Source: Corticium candelabrum (Eukaryota; Porifera; Homoscleromorpha; Homosclerophorida; Plakinidae). From it: DNA of 64,000 nucleotides. The stretch spans positions 1,245,001-1,309,000 of the forward strand of contig NC_085094.1 of assembly GCF_963422355.1 (NCBI RefSeq), given 5' to 3'. The position numbers were made by a program, and so were the translations under genes. Position 1 is the first letter of the stretch; each line of letters begins with the position of its first letter. The notes beneath the pieces were generated by a model. It was not told where the DNA came from. It searched no databases and saw only the letters and a list, made by a program, of their open reading frames with translations. This document shows positions 56,001 through 64,000 of the stretch, in pieces.

Positions 56001-58004
56001 TTGGAGGTTGTCCGCCAGTCTAGGCGGAGTCATTCCAATTTTGAGCACTGATCATGACTTTCGAGTGTACGTTCAAAGTTATAGCTAACAGAGAGTAAAT
56101 GAACCTGCGACAAAGTGCTGCACCAAACCATTAGATGATAAGATCTAGACTGCATGTCCTTTCTCAGCCATCACTATAAACAAGCGTTAGTATGCTTGGG
56201 TCTTGTAGTAATGTGTCAGATTTACCATTTGATGATAAGACTGCCTGTCCTTTCTCAGCCATCTGTATACACAACTGTTGTGCCTAGTGATGTGCACGTG
56301 GTGTTAATTTGTGCAGCTTGCAAGTAGGTGCATGCTTGCCATTACGTGTATAGCAATTGTCTGGTCTTGTTGTGATTGGAGTACATACCTATTTGTGCCT
56401 CGTTGTTGAGGCTAAAGTCAATCATTAGGTGTTCTAGAAATGAACTACACGCACAAAACACTGTATCCAACTTTATTTCTGACTTAATTAAACACAAACG
56501 GTTTCATAGCACGCAAACAACGACGTGATTCTAACGAAATATAGAACCTTGCTAATCCGAATGGCACCCTGCCTTGCATACCCAGATGCTATTAAGTCGG
56601 GTTGCTGCGGGCGGAGTTAAGGTCTGAGACTAGGTTGCCACAAGTGGTATGTGCGTCTCTTACTACTTTAAATTCTGACTGGCACTGGAAAAAGTGACCT
56701 TCTCGGCGCCTAGGGTTTAGCATTGTAATGCTCCCTTTCATGTTGCAACTTTAGCAGCTTCTTTAGGTTTTATAAGCACATTTGTGTGACTCCTAACTTA
56801 GCATACTTAATTCTGATTTCAAGTTGTTTGGAAATAGATGTGCTACATTTTCAGGATCAAACCCAAAATGCACTTGGTTGTTAACCCTAGGTGTAGCGAG
56901 AGTTATAGTAGTCGTCTCATTGGAAGTAGCGACTCGACGGAAGTAAGTAACTCGACGGAAGTAATGACTCGACGGAAATACGACTCCACTTGATGGAAAT
57001 ACCGAATGGATGGAAACAACCATGTAAACAACTTTGGAATGTATAGCGTGTGTTCACTGGTACAGTGTAGTGCTCATGTAATCTCGACATTATCGTCGCC
57101 TATGGTTGTTGGAGCTTGTCTGCCAGACTAGGCAGAGTCACTCAGAACGTTTCAATTTTGATTACTGATCATAACTTTCGAGTGTACCTTCAAATTCATA
57201 ATGGAGAGTAGCCTGCGACAAAGCACCCAAGTAATTTACGGTTTGATGATAAGACTTCCTGTCTTTTCTCAGCCACCTGTATAAACAAGTGTTTGGGTGA
57301 CTGAGCCATCTGTATATAAACAAGGTTTGGGATGCTGGGTCTACTTGTAGTGACGTGCATGTGGTCTTAATTAGTTTGTGAATGCTTGCAAGTACAGTAG
57401 GTGCTTGCCAGTACATGTGCAGCAACTGTTTGGTGTTGTTAACCGTAGGCGTTGTTGCGATTTTGGGGTATGTACACCTGTACCTCATTGTTGAGGCTAA
57501 AATTAGTTGGGTGTTCTAGGAACACACGCCTAGGTAAATTTCTTGCTTTACATTGCTAATTCTACTGTACAACTAAAGTACCCGGAACTGGAATGGGGTC
57601 AATTCCTCGTCGCCTAGGGTTCAGCACTGTAGGTGCTCCCTTTTACTTTAGGCAGTAACTGCTTCTAGCTGGCAAAATGCTGGCGAAATACAACTATGTG
57701 ATAAATGTCACTATTTCTAATGTTTGCTGTTTGTACAGACATATTTCATTGAGGAATTGGAAATGACTGATGCTGCCAAGCATCGTCTGCCAGTTCTATT
57801 GACAAATGAATTTACATCTAAAGAAAGGCAAGTTGTTTGTGTGTGCATGCTTGTGCGTGCATGCGTGCGTGCGCTTGTGCATGCATGTGAACGCATGTGC
57901 ATGTGAACTATTAGTTGCTTTCATTTTTATACATCAGCCTATGATTACTATTGGAAAAGCTGGGTTTGTGTTTGACAAAGATCTAAATTATGCAGTAGGT
58001 GAGG

Positions 58005-58042
<38 letters not shown>

Positions 58043-61000
58043 CTTTACGTGAGTGTTTATTGGACATTTTATGATTGTATATGTGACAACTCAACAATTT
58101 ATTAAGTAATGCCAACTGAACTTTATGTAACAGAACTCAAAAGGAACTCACTCCCTTAGTCTCAATGTTGCTTATATCAGTCATTACACTCGCACTCTAC
58201 TTTAGAAGTACGTGCATGTGTAATGACGCATGCATACCAAGTCATATCTCTAATGAAGAAGCATGAAAGTGCAAACCCTTGGCTGCTATGCAGCTTGAAT
58301 GTAATTAGTCAGAGGCAATGAAGAGCACGAGAAAGGACTCTAGACACAGTTTTAGGGCACGTCTCTTATTCTCTTCTGCTTCTTCTGGAAGATTTTTCCA
58401 CCTCTTTTGGAAGAGTTGTCTGGAAGAGTTGGCAGAAACAGAAGAGGTTCGAATATAGAAATGATATGGATCATGTTGCGCATGCGCTCATGTTAATTCT
58501 TTGACAATTTAAACTGGCAGGAGTGGTAGCAGAAGTGATGTTGCTTTTTCTTTCTGATGACGAAATGAGAGTTTTGTCATCTGGAGAGCTTGAAGAAGTT
58601 GTTACACATGCACTAACTATACGACAACGAAAAAGAAACACAGCAAAGTCTATTCTGTTACTTCTCAACTGACCTCTTCTGTTCCAGCTCTTCTGCTCCG
58701 CTTCATATTGTAATGGATTTTCTTACTCATTTAGCACCAGTAGACATGTTTCCAAGCCATCTTCTATGCCGGTTTTAATGATGAACTAATTTGCAGCAGA
58801 AACTCATACTAAACTGAACAACGTACTATTCAAAACTGCAGATGTGTCTAAATGTGCCTGAACTATACTTTTACTAAGTTTCATGCTGTTTTGACACCAT
58901 TCAAGCACATTTTGGCTGTATTCATTAGCAATTGCTCTGTTTCCTGTAATAGACACTGCCTACTAAATTCGGTCACATATTTGCCTCAATCAGCACTATA
59001 ACAAGTACAAAGAAGTAGACTATTACATCCACAACACAATTCGACATATCCAACTATCATGTCTTGTAACATTAGGTTAGTCCGTGATACAATAATGACT
59101 CTGCGAGCAAAAACTGTTGCTGAGGGCGCAATCAACATATTGGTTGGAATGCAGCAGAGAACACAGCCACACGACGTGCGCAATTTGAAATAATGTCATA
59201 TGTTTGTTACATCATAGCAGAATCCTATGATGTGAGTAATAAATAAGTTTTATTTCAGTATTTCTGTGAATAGTGCCCCATGCTCGAATAGTGTCCTATG
59301 CTCAAATAATGCCTCATGGTGACCGTATACAAAATAATAATGCCCCATGCTCGATTAGTGCCCCACTGAGGTAGTATTCAAACCCAGTTATATGCATGTG
59401 CATCTACCAATGTCTACATTTGAGATGAAACAAACATTGAGATTGAAGCACTAATGAAGATTCAACACATGCAACAGACCAGGATTCTGGAATATGACAA
59501 AGATTAGATTAGGTAGTTTGTTATGTTGTTTGTGTAGTGTGATGGTATGCAACGAACAATGCAACAGTCTCTGCGTTTAAATATAATAATGCCCCATGCT
59601 TAATTGTGCCCCATGCTTGAATAATGCACCATGTTTCAGAACTATGAAAAATAGTGCTCATGCACTGTTCACGGAAATATGGTACATGTATTTATTTGGT
59701 CATGTGTTATACAGTAGGCGGAGTGAGTCATTGAGCTAGTCGGTTGTATGTATGTCACGTGACCAACCTGCACTACTGGACTCTAGCGTTTTATGCCTCG
59801 GGTAATAATAGCACTATGCAAACACCATATGTCACAGTATATTGTACATTTAGTACAGGCATTTTGTGACAAATGTTGAGTCAACCTTAAACTAATTGCA
59901 ACACAGACTTTTCCAAGTATTTCATGTACAGAAAAGTGTCCTCTATAACATACTCAAAGTCTTAAGGAAGATCTGCAGGGAAAGTGTCAAAAAGTGGTCG
60001 TACGCTAACATAGGTGTTCCCGATTCTACACCACCTTTTATTGTATATATATGTCAATGTTTTGTGGGATTGTAAATGTGTTTGAACTTTCTGTGTTTTT
60101 CAACTACTTAACTGTAAAGGCTGAAGTATAATAAGTAGATAACAGACTTTTGTGGGTATCTTTCCAGTCATGAGCTTGTCTAGCCTTGGTTATATCTTTG
60201 TTTTGGTCTCCTGTGTTGTAGCTAATCCCAGTCAGCTTTTGTATGGCACAGCTCACGTCAGCACAAGCTGGCGTGGACAGCAACCATGTCAGGCGTTAAT
60301 TGCTGCTCAGTCATCCCTCGTCCTCTTGTGAGATTCCCACTGGTCTTCAGGCTTCTCATGAGCACCTGCTCGATGATGAGATCCGAGGACAAGCCAGCCC
60401 AATGACAATCACTTCTCACCACATGGAGACCTTCTCTAAAATGTTGGTACACATCTGGATGCTTATTGTGGAGATTAGACATTTGCTGCAGATATATCCA
60501 TACAGACTTTGTGTAGTGGTTGTGCCCACATGCGGCCAAGTAAGGGAGCATTTCTGAAACAGTTTGGAGATGCAATTCCCAGTTGCCAGTATGCTCTGCC
60601 TGGATATACTTGAAGTATATCAACCATATCCATGTACTGCAACCAAAGTGTAGCAGTCCTAGATGACTTCAGGGAATTGGTTTCTCTTTGAAGAGCATCA
60701 CCGATTCTGGTTATCACACCAGACTGGCAAACTTGATCTGCAGACATTGAACCTTGCATCATCTTCTCATAGAGAACAGCAGCTTCATGTAGGTCTGGGT
60801 GTCTAGCAGACTTTTCATGTGATGGTGTTGTAGCTAAAAACTCTTCTGTTTCCACATTCCCAGATTCTGGGTCATCTGAACTTCCAGGTAAAGGCGCATT
60901 AAATGTTTTGTTCAGCACCAAGGCAATGAGAACTGCATCAACAATAAGATATATTCCCGTACTGCTCGAGAAATTGCTTTGCCAGTAAGCATGTGCATTA

Positions 61001-64000
61001 CTGCATTGGGTGCGTAAATCAATTGCCACAATTCTTGTAATCCAGATGTAGCCATGAGATGGCCAATACACCCAAGGTAACTCAATTTATGTTTGAAAAC
61101 CTCCCAGACGAAGGACAATATCTTTCAATTCACTTTCCACTGGCTCAGTTACAATAATCATCAGAGACTTCCAAAAGAGTGGTTGATCAAATGTGATACT
61201 TACATACATATTTCAGTGTTGAGTAGACGCATGGCACATCACTGCTATTCATGTCGATCATTGGCAGAAACATCACAGATGGTCTCTCAGGTGATTGCCT
61301 TGATGCACAAGTTGCATCATCCCAGACCACATTGGCTTTGGCGATCCAGTCATGATGGAAGTCTTCCAAAGAATATCAAGGTGTGCTGTTTGATGTTTCC
61401 ACTGATGAGACTTTGTGACATGTTTCCACTGCTTTGATGTTGTCCCTAATCAGTTTAGCAGCAGTTTCTACTATCTTTGTTTTTCTGTGTCGAGATCAGC
61501 TTTCTGCTTACTGTAGAAGTCATGGAGCACTGTTGTGGCCTTTTTTTCTGAAGGTAACGACGTTGGGCTTACTGTTGATCTCATTTTCAATGACAGTATC
61601 TCCAAAATATTCGTGGAGTTTTTGCTGCATGTGTGGGTAGCTGTATGCACCGTGTTCTGAGTCAGCCAGATTGACGAACAGATCACGATCCATGAACTAA
61701 TTAGCCGTATGGAACATCATTTTCTTCAAGAGAACTAGCAACCTCCATGAATGCATCTGTTCTTTCTTTATCTTTTGGGCGACCTAATTTTGCCCTTTTC
61801 ATTTCATGCTGATAAGTACCTGGTATTTGTTTTTTTGTATGGAAATTTATACTATGCCCTCCGTGGTACACTGCATCTGCAGCATGAAGATTATGACACA
61901 TGCAAAAGTCTTGCTTATTTGTACAGCATCTGCCCAGGTATCACCTCTTTCATGACACATTGCTAGAATTGTGTCTCTCAATTCAACTGTTTTCACATGG
62001 AAAACATTAAAACTTTTTCTCTTTCTACCCAACGTCACTGGTGTGCCACAGAAGAAATAGTCCGTCCTGAAGTTAGACGTTATTTTGCTGACCTAAGTTG
62101 ATGCCTTGCAGTGTCTACAGCTGTACCATGTCTTTGCTTGCCTAGTTTAATAATTCTGGCTATTTGTTGAGAGTTGCAGTATTTTCGACAGCATTCTTGG
62201 TACTTGTTGCCCAGTGGATAGTGTCATTCCTGGAATCACTTGCCTTGTTGATACTTGCACTTCCCTTTTCTCCCAGAGTAGCAGTTGGTGATGTCTCTTC
62301 TAAAGCTGCTTGCAGATGATACAATCTTCAGACACCTCTAACGCGTCCATTGCATTGCCACGTTGACAAATCTAAAATTCCCAGGTCTAGGGGAACTTTG
62401 ATGCCGGCTTCTATCCATGATTTCAGTCATGGTCTGAAAAAGTGAGTAACGGAGAAGCCAAAAGGGTAGACTAATTCAGAGAGATAATCGTAACCTTGCT
62501 AGAGTGGTTTCTACATGAGAACACTACGATAATCTCGAAACGATGGCATTTTTGATTGTGTTCTACTCTAATCGCCGATGGAGAAGCCTTAAACAAGTCT
62601 CGAGTGAGGTATGTGTTCTTCACTATAGTGTTTCAGAAGAACTGTAAGTTAGACAAAGAGATATTTTGGGAGGTCACGTGATTTGAATGCTACCAGAGAT
62701 GATACGCTCACTTTTCTGGGTAGGAAACAGTTGAGAGAGTTTGTGTTGCAATTTGTTTAAGGTCAAACCATATAATGCCTGTACTAATTGTGCCTCTGGA
62801 GCAAACATCATCTTCAATGAAGTTTTCATCTTTCTTACCTTTGGCCTAACTTCTAGAATGTTTTTACCTCGGGTATACTTACTTGGGGTCAACATGTGGC
62901 TAATAAACTGCTGTAGCACACAGGTTGGAACACTATTATGCACTTGACTGTAGTGAGTGAAAATCGTTTCCAATTCATGCCAAGGTGATGGTAGAATGGT
63001 ATCATCACCATAGTTCTGTAGCATCTAAGATGGCCAATAAATTTGATGTTGGGAGAAATTACTTTTGCAATGAGGGCTCTATCTGCAATATACTGAAGAG
63101 GCATGATGAATTGTTGCATGAAGGGAAAATTATTGTGGTTATTACTTTTGTTAATTGTTATAGTGTCAATAGCGTATCAGCTGTAATGGTATATATTTGA
63201 TTTCATGTTTATAGAGAGGAACTATACTTATCAGGAGGTGTTGTTTTTGTCACGTCTCGTATCTTGGTAGTGGACATTCTAAGAAATCAAATTCCTATTC
63301 ACATTGTAACTGGAATCATAGTCAATCATGCTCACAAGTAAACTACATTGTTGTTTTGTCGAGTGTTTTGCATTTTACATGGTGTGTCAGAGTTTCAGAT
63401 GGGAGCACTGAGGCCTTTATCTTGAGACTGTATAGAGAAAGAAACAAGGCAAGTGTCTATAAAAAATTTATGGTTTGTGCAGTTTTTCTTGTCTTTGTAT
63501 CGATAGTGAAATTGCTGTTTACCTATTTCTTGCAGACAGGCTTTATCAAAGCATTTTCTGAATCACCTCAGTTATGCACTGGAGGTTTCTTCCAAGTTGA
63601 AAAATTTATGAAAAACTTGTTTGTTCGAAAACTGTATGTATGGCCTCGCTTTCATGCAACGGTGTGCACGAGTCTTGATAAACACAAAGTATGGTACATA
63701 GCTAGTGCATAGAAATTTTTTGATTTTTATTCTCATTATATTTTTTGCTATGCTTAGCCTGATGTAGTTGAATTGCACCAGAGAATGTGTGAGTCAATGT
63801 CAAACTTGCAATCAGCTATTTTGGATGTGATGAATGCTTGCTTACAAGAGATAAAGAAAACAAACAAATTAGTCAGTTTGTGTTTGTGTTGTATGCAACA
63901 TGTTATTGAGTATGCCCAATTGTTGTGATTCCAGCTGGATGCTGACTTGTTTACAGTTGAGACCAGCATTAGCAAGGCATTTGATCAGCTTGTTAAAGTT
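46721..64000 (+). CDS. ERCC4: DNA repair endonuclease XPF (ERCC4), 5' eight exons, partial
   Basis: XPF pairs with ERCC1 to cut 5' of lesions in nucleotide excision repair and crosslink repair. Exons: 46721-46794, 50319-50415, 57739-57827, 63215-63337, 63391-63448, 63536-63688, 63758-63871, 63935-64000 (continues beyond the window); 258 residues in phase. Motifs of the N-terminal helicase-like domain: LLEYESQM, GTLVLVLNMTPSEE, TNEFTSKER, GGVVFVTSRILVVDIL (about 94-109), TEAFILRLYRERNK, NLFVRKLYVWPRFH (about 174-187). The C-terminal nuclease and HhH2 domains lie outside. Introns 3 and 5 use GC donors (AG|GCAAGT), see findings. The start could also be the in-frame ATG at 46706. Introns 1-3 are rich in transposons. 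Confidence 0.96.
47320..47530. repeat. Repeats of the GGACCACTTGTGG type
   Basis: The motif GGACCACTTGTGG or its inverse CCACAAGTGGTCC recurs four times with variants within about 200 bp, on both strands, beside CCATAACTTG/CCATACTTGG. It may be a small palindromic MITE; ends not resolved. ERCC4 intron 1. Confidence 0.5.
49395..49481. repeat. (CA)n
   Basis: A CA repeat of about 85 bp with one CACCACAC break, just 3' (minus sense) of a LINE fragment. Confidence 0.95.
49490..49787 (-). pseudogene. 3' end of a non-LTR retrotransposon ORF
   Basis: The minus strand reads KKLRFKDTLKSNLKSCNID, DRSLWRSYCKKSL, then CDVCGRSCTARIGLWRHKQSH, the C-terminal zinc finger typical of one widespread endonuclease-RT LINE family. 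A worn copy of the same C-terminus occurs at 27050-27430. CA arrays abut both sides; the 5' part of the element is absent. ERCC4 intron 1. Confidence 0.75.
49788..49855. repeat. (CA)n
   Basis: A CA repeat of about 68 bp. Confidence 0.95.
49900..49985 (-). repeat. tRNA-derived SINE head
   Basis: On the minus strand, TAGCTCAATTGGTTAGAG (A box) at about 49960-49977 and AGTTCAAGTCAC (B box) about 45 bases further have tRNA-like spacing. The cloverleaf is not complete enough for a tRNA gene. Ends in or near CA arrays on both sides. Confidence 0.65.
50016..50073. repeat. (CG)/(CA)n
   Basis: CGCGCGCG followed by about 50 bp of CA repeat. Confidence 0.95.
50494..50595 (-). repeat. 3' LTR of the gypsy element
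   Basis: 102 bp, TG...CA on both strands, identical by eye to 54749-54850. It contains a duplicated 13-mer, CCGTATATAGTA. Confidence 0.95.
50650..54573 (-). CDS. Gag-Pol polyprotein of the Ty3/gypsy element
   Basis: 1307 codons without a stop. Gag (1-about 260) ends in two zinc knuckles, C217-x2-C-x4-H-x6-C and C239-x2-C-x4-H-x4-C. Protease has DSGA at about 310. RT contains RLDLKKGFHQIEL and the active-site SDDILV; RNase H contains VVADASPVGLGAVLW and a TDHRPL end. Integrase has the HHCC zinc region (HEGHQG...CRTCHAC) and the D-D-E core (AADILGP, ITDNGSQFT, NGEVERQNR). Gag and Pol are in one frame, so no frameshift is needed. It looks coding-competent by eye; activity is not shown. Confidence 0.95.
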   Translation of the reverse strand: MEIPPVERFQFPDESTSDLGANWEKWKRSFQYYLDGRGIHQDTRKRALLLHSAGPRVQTIFETLDDTGNTYASAIQSLDTYFQPLVNKYYERYRFRQIRQQQGEAIDRFVSRLRQQAAKCSFADSDENILDQLIEKCDGSRVRSKLLEEGNDLTLEKAISLARMLESVAAQERDISSQQDAGPSTERTLRVESTWKDRQAKSKGKPQAKKPQHAKQCSRCGLEGHGPTDAKCPAKKVECNKCHKQGHYARMCKTKSNGSKTGKVLMTEESQCKQGECLSKSDSEYVFAVNHEHATAVIRIGGVDTQVVIDSGACSNIMSQQEFTRLKHKGMKYKSCKVKKTLYTYGSTRPLSVVGGFDTEVASEGKQMTTQFIVVRCSGPTLLGRQTAPELHLLTLGSVREDNTIGRKELIQEYSDCFSGLGKLKDFQLKIHIDESVTPVAQQPRRIPFGLRDKVEAELNHLLEADVIEEVQGPTSWISPVVVIPKKGSQVRICVDMRRANEAVIRERHPIPTVDEVVEELRHSKHFSRLDLKKGFHQIELDETSRPITTFVTHKGLFRYKRLMFGVSSAPEAYQRIIQQTLSGCEGTTNISDDILVHGVSKAEHDLRLRAVLDRIRDRGLTLNAEKCDFDMDKLKFMGHVISKEGISPADDKVASIMATRDPKTATEVRSFLGIVNFCAKFIPDLATIADPLRKCARANQSFVWTKTEAEAFATIKNRLRDATALAVFDRTAHTSVVADASPVGLGAVLWQEQDGMKKPISYASRSLTDVERRYSQTEKEALGLVWACERFNLYLAGRKFDLITDHRPLQTIYGPRSKPSARIERWVLRLQPYDFNVIYTPGKYNIADPLSRLSLRDQGGENDEYIKFVAREAAPSSISPRQIEEASKEDSELQSLRRSIREGNQANVPANYKHVFGELTIVGYIVLRNCRIVIPTKLRNQVLQLAHEGHQGITKCKDRLRTKVWWPGVDREMERMCRTCHACQITQLPSHPPPMKRTQLPTGPWITIAADILGPLPTGEYLLVVVDYYSRYFEVDLLKRIRASDIISRLKTTFSRYGAPYTMITDNGSQFTDHSFERFLKDYGVEHSTSPPLWPRANGEVERQNRTLLHAMQTAQVEGKDWRQELYIFLMAYRTTPHSTTGISPADAFFQRKVRCKLPTLGLQDTSVFDGQMRDEDLRKKEEGKRHGDIAVKAQTDDIKVGDKVLLRQQKTNKLTTTYEWQPYNVISRAGAEVVISNGNKTLRRHISHTRPYEEGQTPSVQEKESTNDLDEHFPTQQAKQTTKEGRPRRERQPPVRLKDYSLSQA
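54733..54746 (-). other. Primer-binding site, tRNA-Ser(GCT) type
   Basis: TGGCGACGAGGAT, starting 2 nt inside the 5' LTR, is the complement of the 3' end of animal serine tRNA(GCU), including the CCA. Confidence 0.75.
54749..54850 (-). repeat. 5' LTR of the gypsy element
   Basis: 102 bp; same sequence as 50494-50595. CATGG target duplicate follows directly. Confidence 0.95.
55835..57660. repeat. Diverged direct duplication of about 0.8-0.9 kb
   Basis: Copy 1 (about 55835-56760) and copy 2 (about 56885-57660) share the same blocks in the same order: GTAGCGAG..GTTATAGTAGTCGTC, runs of GACTCGACGGAAGTA units, CAACTTTGGAATGT.TAGCGTGTGTTCACTG, TCTCAGCCA..TGTATA, and CGCCTAGGGTT.AGCA. It could be one repeat family inserted twice or a tandem duplication. 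Lies in ERCC4 intron 2. No coding. Confidence 0.75.
58007..58040. repeat. (AT)n
   Basis: A 34-bp AT repeat in ERCC4 intron 3. Confidence 0.95.
59270..59640. repeat. Clustered AATGCCCCATGCTCGA-type repeats
   Basis: A unit of about 17 bp (AATGCCCCATGCTCGAAT with variants) occurs about eight times in two clusters at 59270-59370 and 59585-59640. No coding. Could be the ends of a MITE, but inversion was not established. Confidence 0.5.
60258..62330 (-). pseudogene. Decayed copy of a large multi-copy invertebrate gene family
   Basis: The minus strand reads one long protein through many frameshifts. In order: CIICK (62330), TLGRKRKSFNVF with VELRDTILAMCHERGDTWADAV (61970-62040), LHAADAVYH and LGRPKDKERTDAFMEVAS (61720-61895), a segment with KLHEYFGD, VVTF and DTEKQR (61470-61640), DDATCASRQSPERPSVMFLPMIDM (61230-61310), GLQELWQLIYAPNAVMHMLTGKAI (about 60970-61050), then DLHEAAVLYEKMMQG, LPYLAACGHNHYTKSVWIYLQQM and LIIEQVLMRSLKTSGNLTRGRGMTE (60300-60540). 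I recognise these as a repetitive family of unknown function found in many invertebrate genomes, from memory only. It lies antisense in ERCC4 intron 3 and is not functional. Confidence 0.65.
62674..63024 (-). other. Unidentified open frame
   Basis: 116 codons with no recognised domain (LVQALYGLTLNKLQHKLSQLF, ends in a basic stretch). It lies in ERCC4 intron 3 upstream, in minus sense, of the decayed family copy and might be its unrelated flank or another worn element. Not supported as a gene. Confidence 0.2.

Overview
This is nuclear DNA from an intron-rich animal. Five ordinary metazoan genes can be assembled exon by exon: SNRNP25, a POU-homeobox gene, an SLC35A-type nucleotide-sugar transporter, PSMD13 and ERCC4/XPF. 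Their exons are short, almost all introns are GT-AG, and the spaces between genes are small. The introns are swollen by Helitrons, Ty3/gypsy elements, non-LTR fragments, MITEs and long TG/CA arrays. Short intergenic spaces with transposon-filled introns suggest a marine invertebrate, possibly an early-branching one such as a sponge. The lineage is inference only; no single feature fixes it.

Layout. 1-4650: no host gene; a scrambled, dead Ty3/gypsy pol region and a Helitron 5' leader. 5014-14354 (+): SNRNP25 in four exons; intron 1 holds a MULE-like MITE and a long hairpin, intron 3 a TG array, a dead Myb/SANT gene, a 170-bp mini-Helitron and Helitron 1, which has an intact helicase but has lost its HUH region. 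14355-18276: mostly empty, with SINE-like pieces and a TG array. 18277-19649 (-): a two-exon POU-homeobox gene whose first exon encodes a textbook C2H2 zinc finger. 19946-25804 (-): SLC35A3-like transporter in six exons with a decayed LTR element in intron 3. 25899-46647 (-): PSMD13 in 16 exons; its introns hold a pogo-type MITE, a LINE with an inverted 5' part, a nest of three DNA elements, a 6.03-kb Helitron (Helitron 2) with recognisable termini, and a Harbinger-like MITE. 46721-64000 (+, runs off the end): the first eight exons of ERCC4/XPF, whose introns hold LINE and SINE pieces, an apparently intact 4.36-kb Ty3/gypsy element with identical LTRs, a direct duplication, and a decayed copy of an unidentified multi-copy family.

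How the genes relate. PSMD13 and ERCC4 are head to head with only 73 bp between start codons, so they very probably share a bidirectional promoter. The PSMD13 stop codon lies 94 bp before the SLC35A start on the same strand, and the POU gene follows 296 bp after that, giving a tight minus-strand run of three genes. There is no operon logic and no functional pathway linking them: they cover minor-spliceosome function, transcription, Golgi sugar import, proteasome lid and DNA repair. The mobile elements sit in introns or between genes and none interrupts an identified coding exon.
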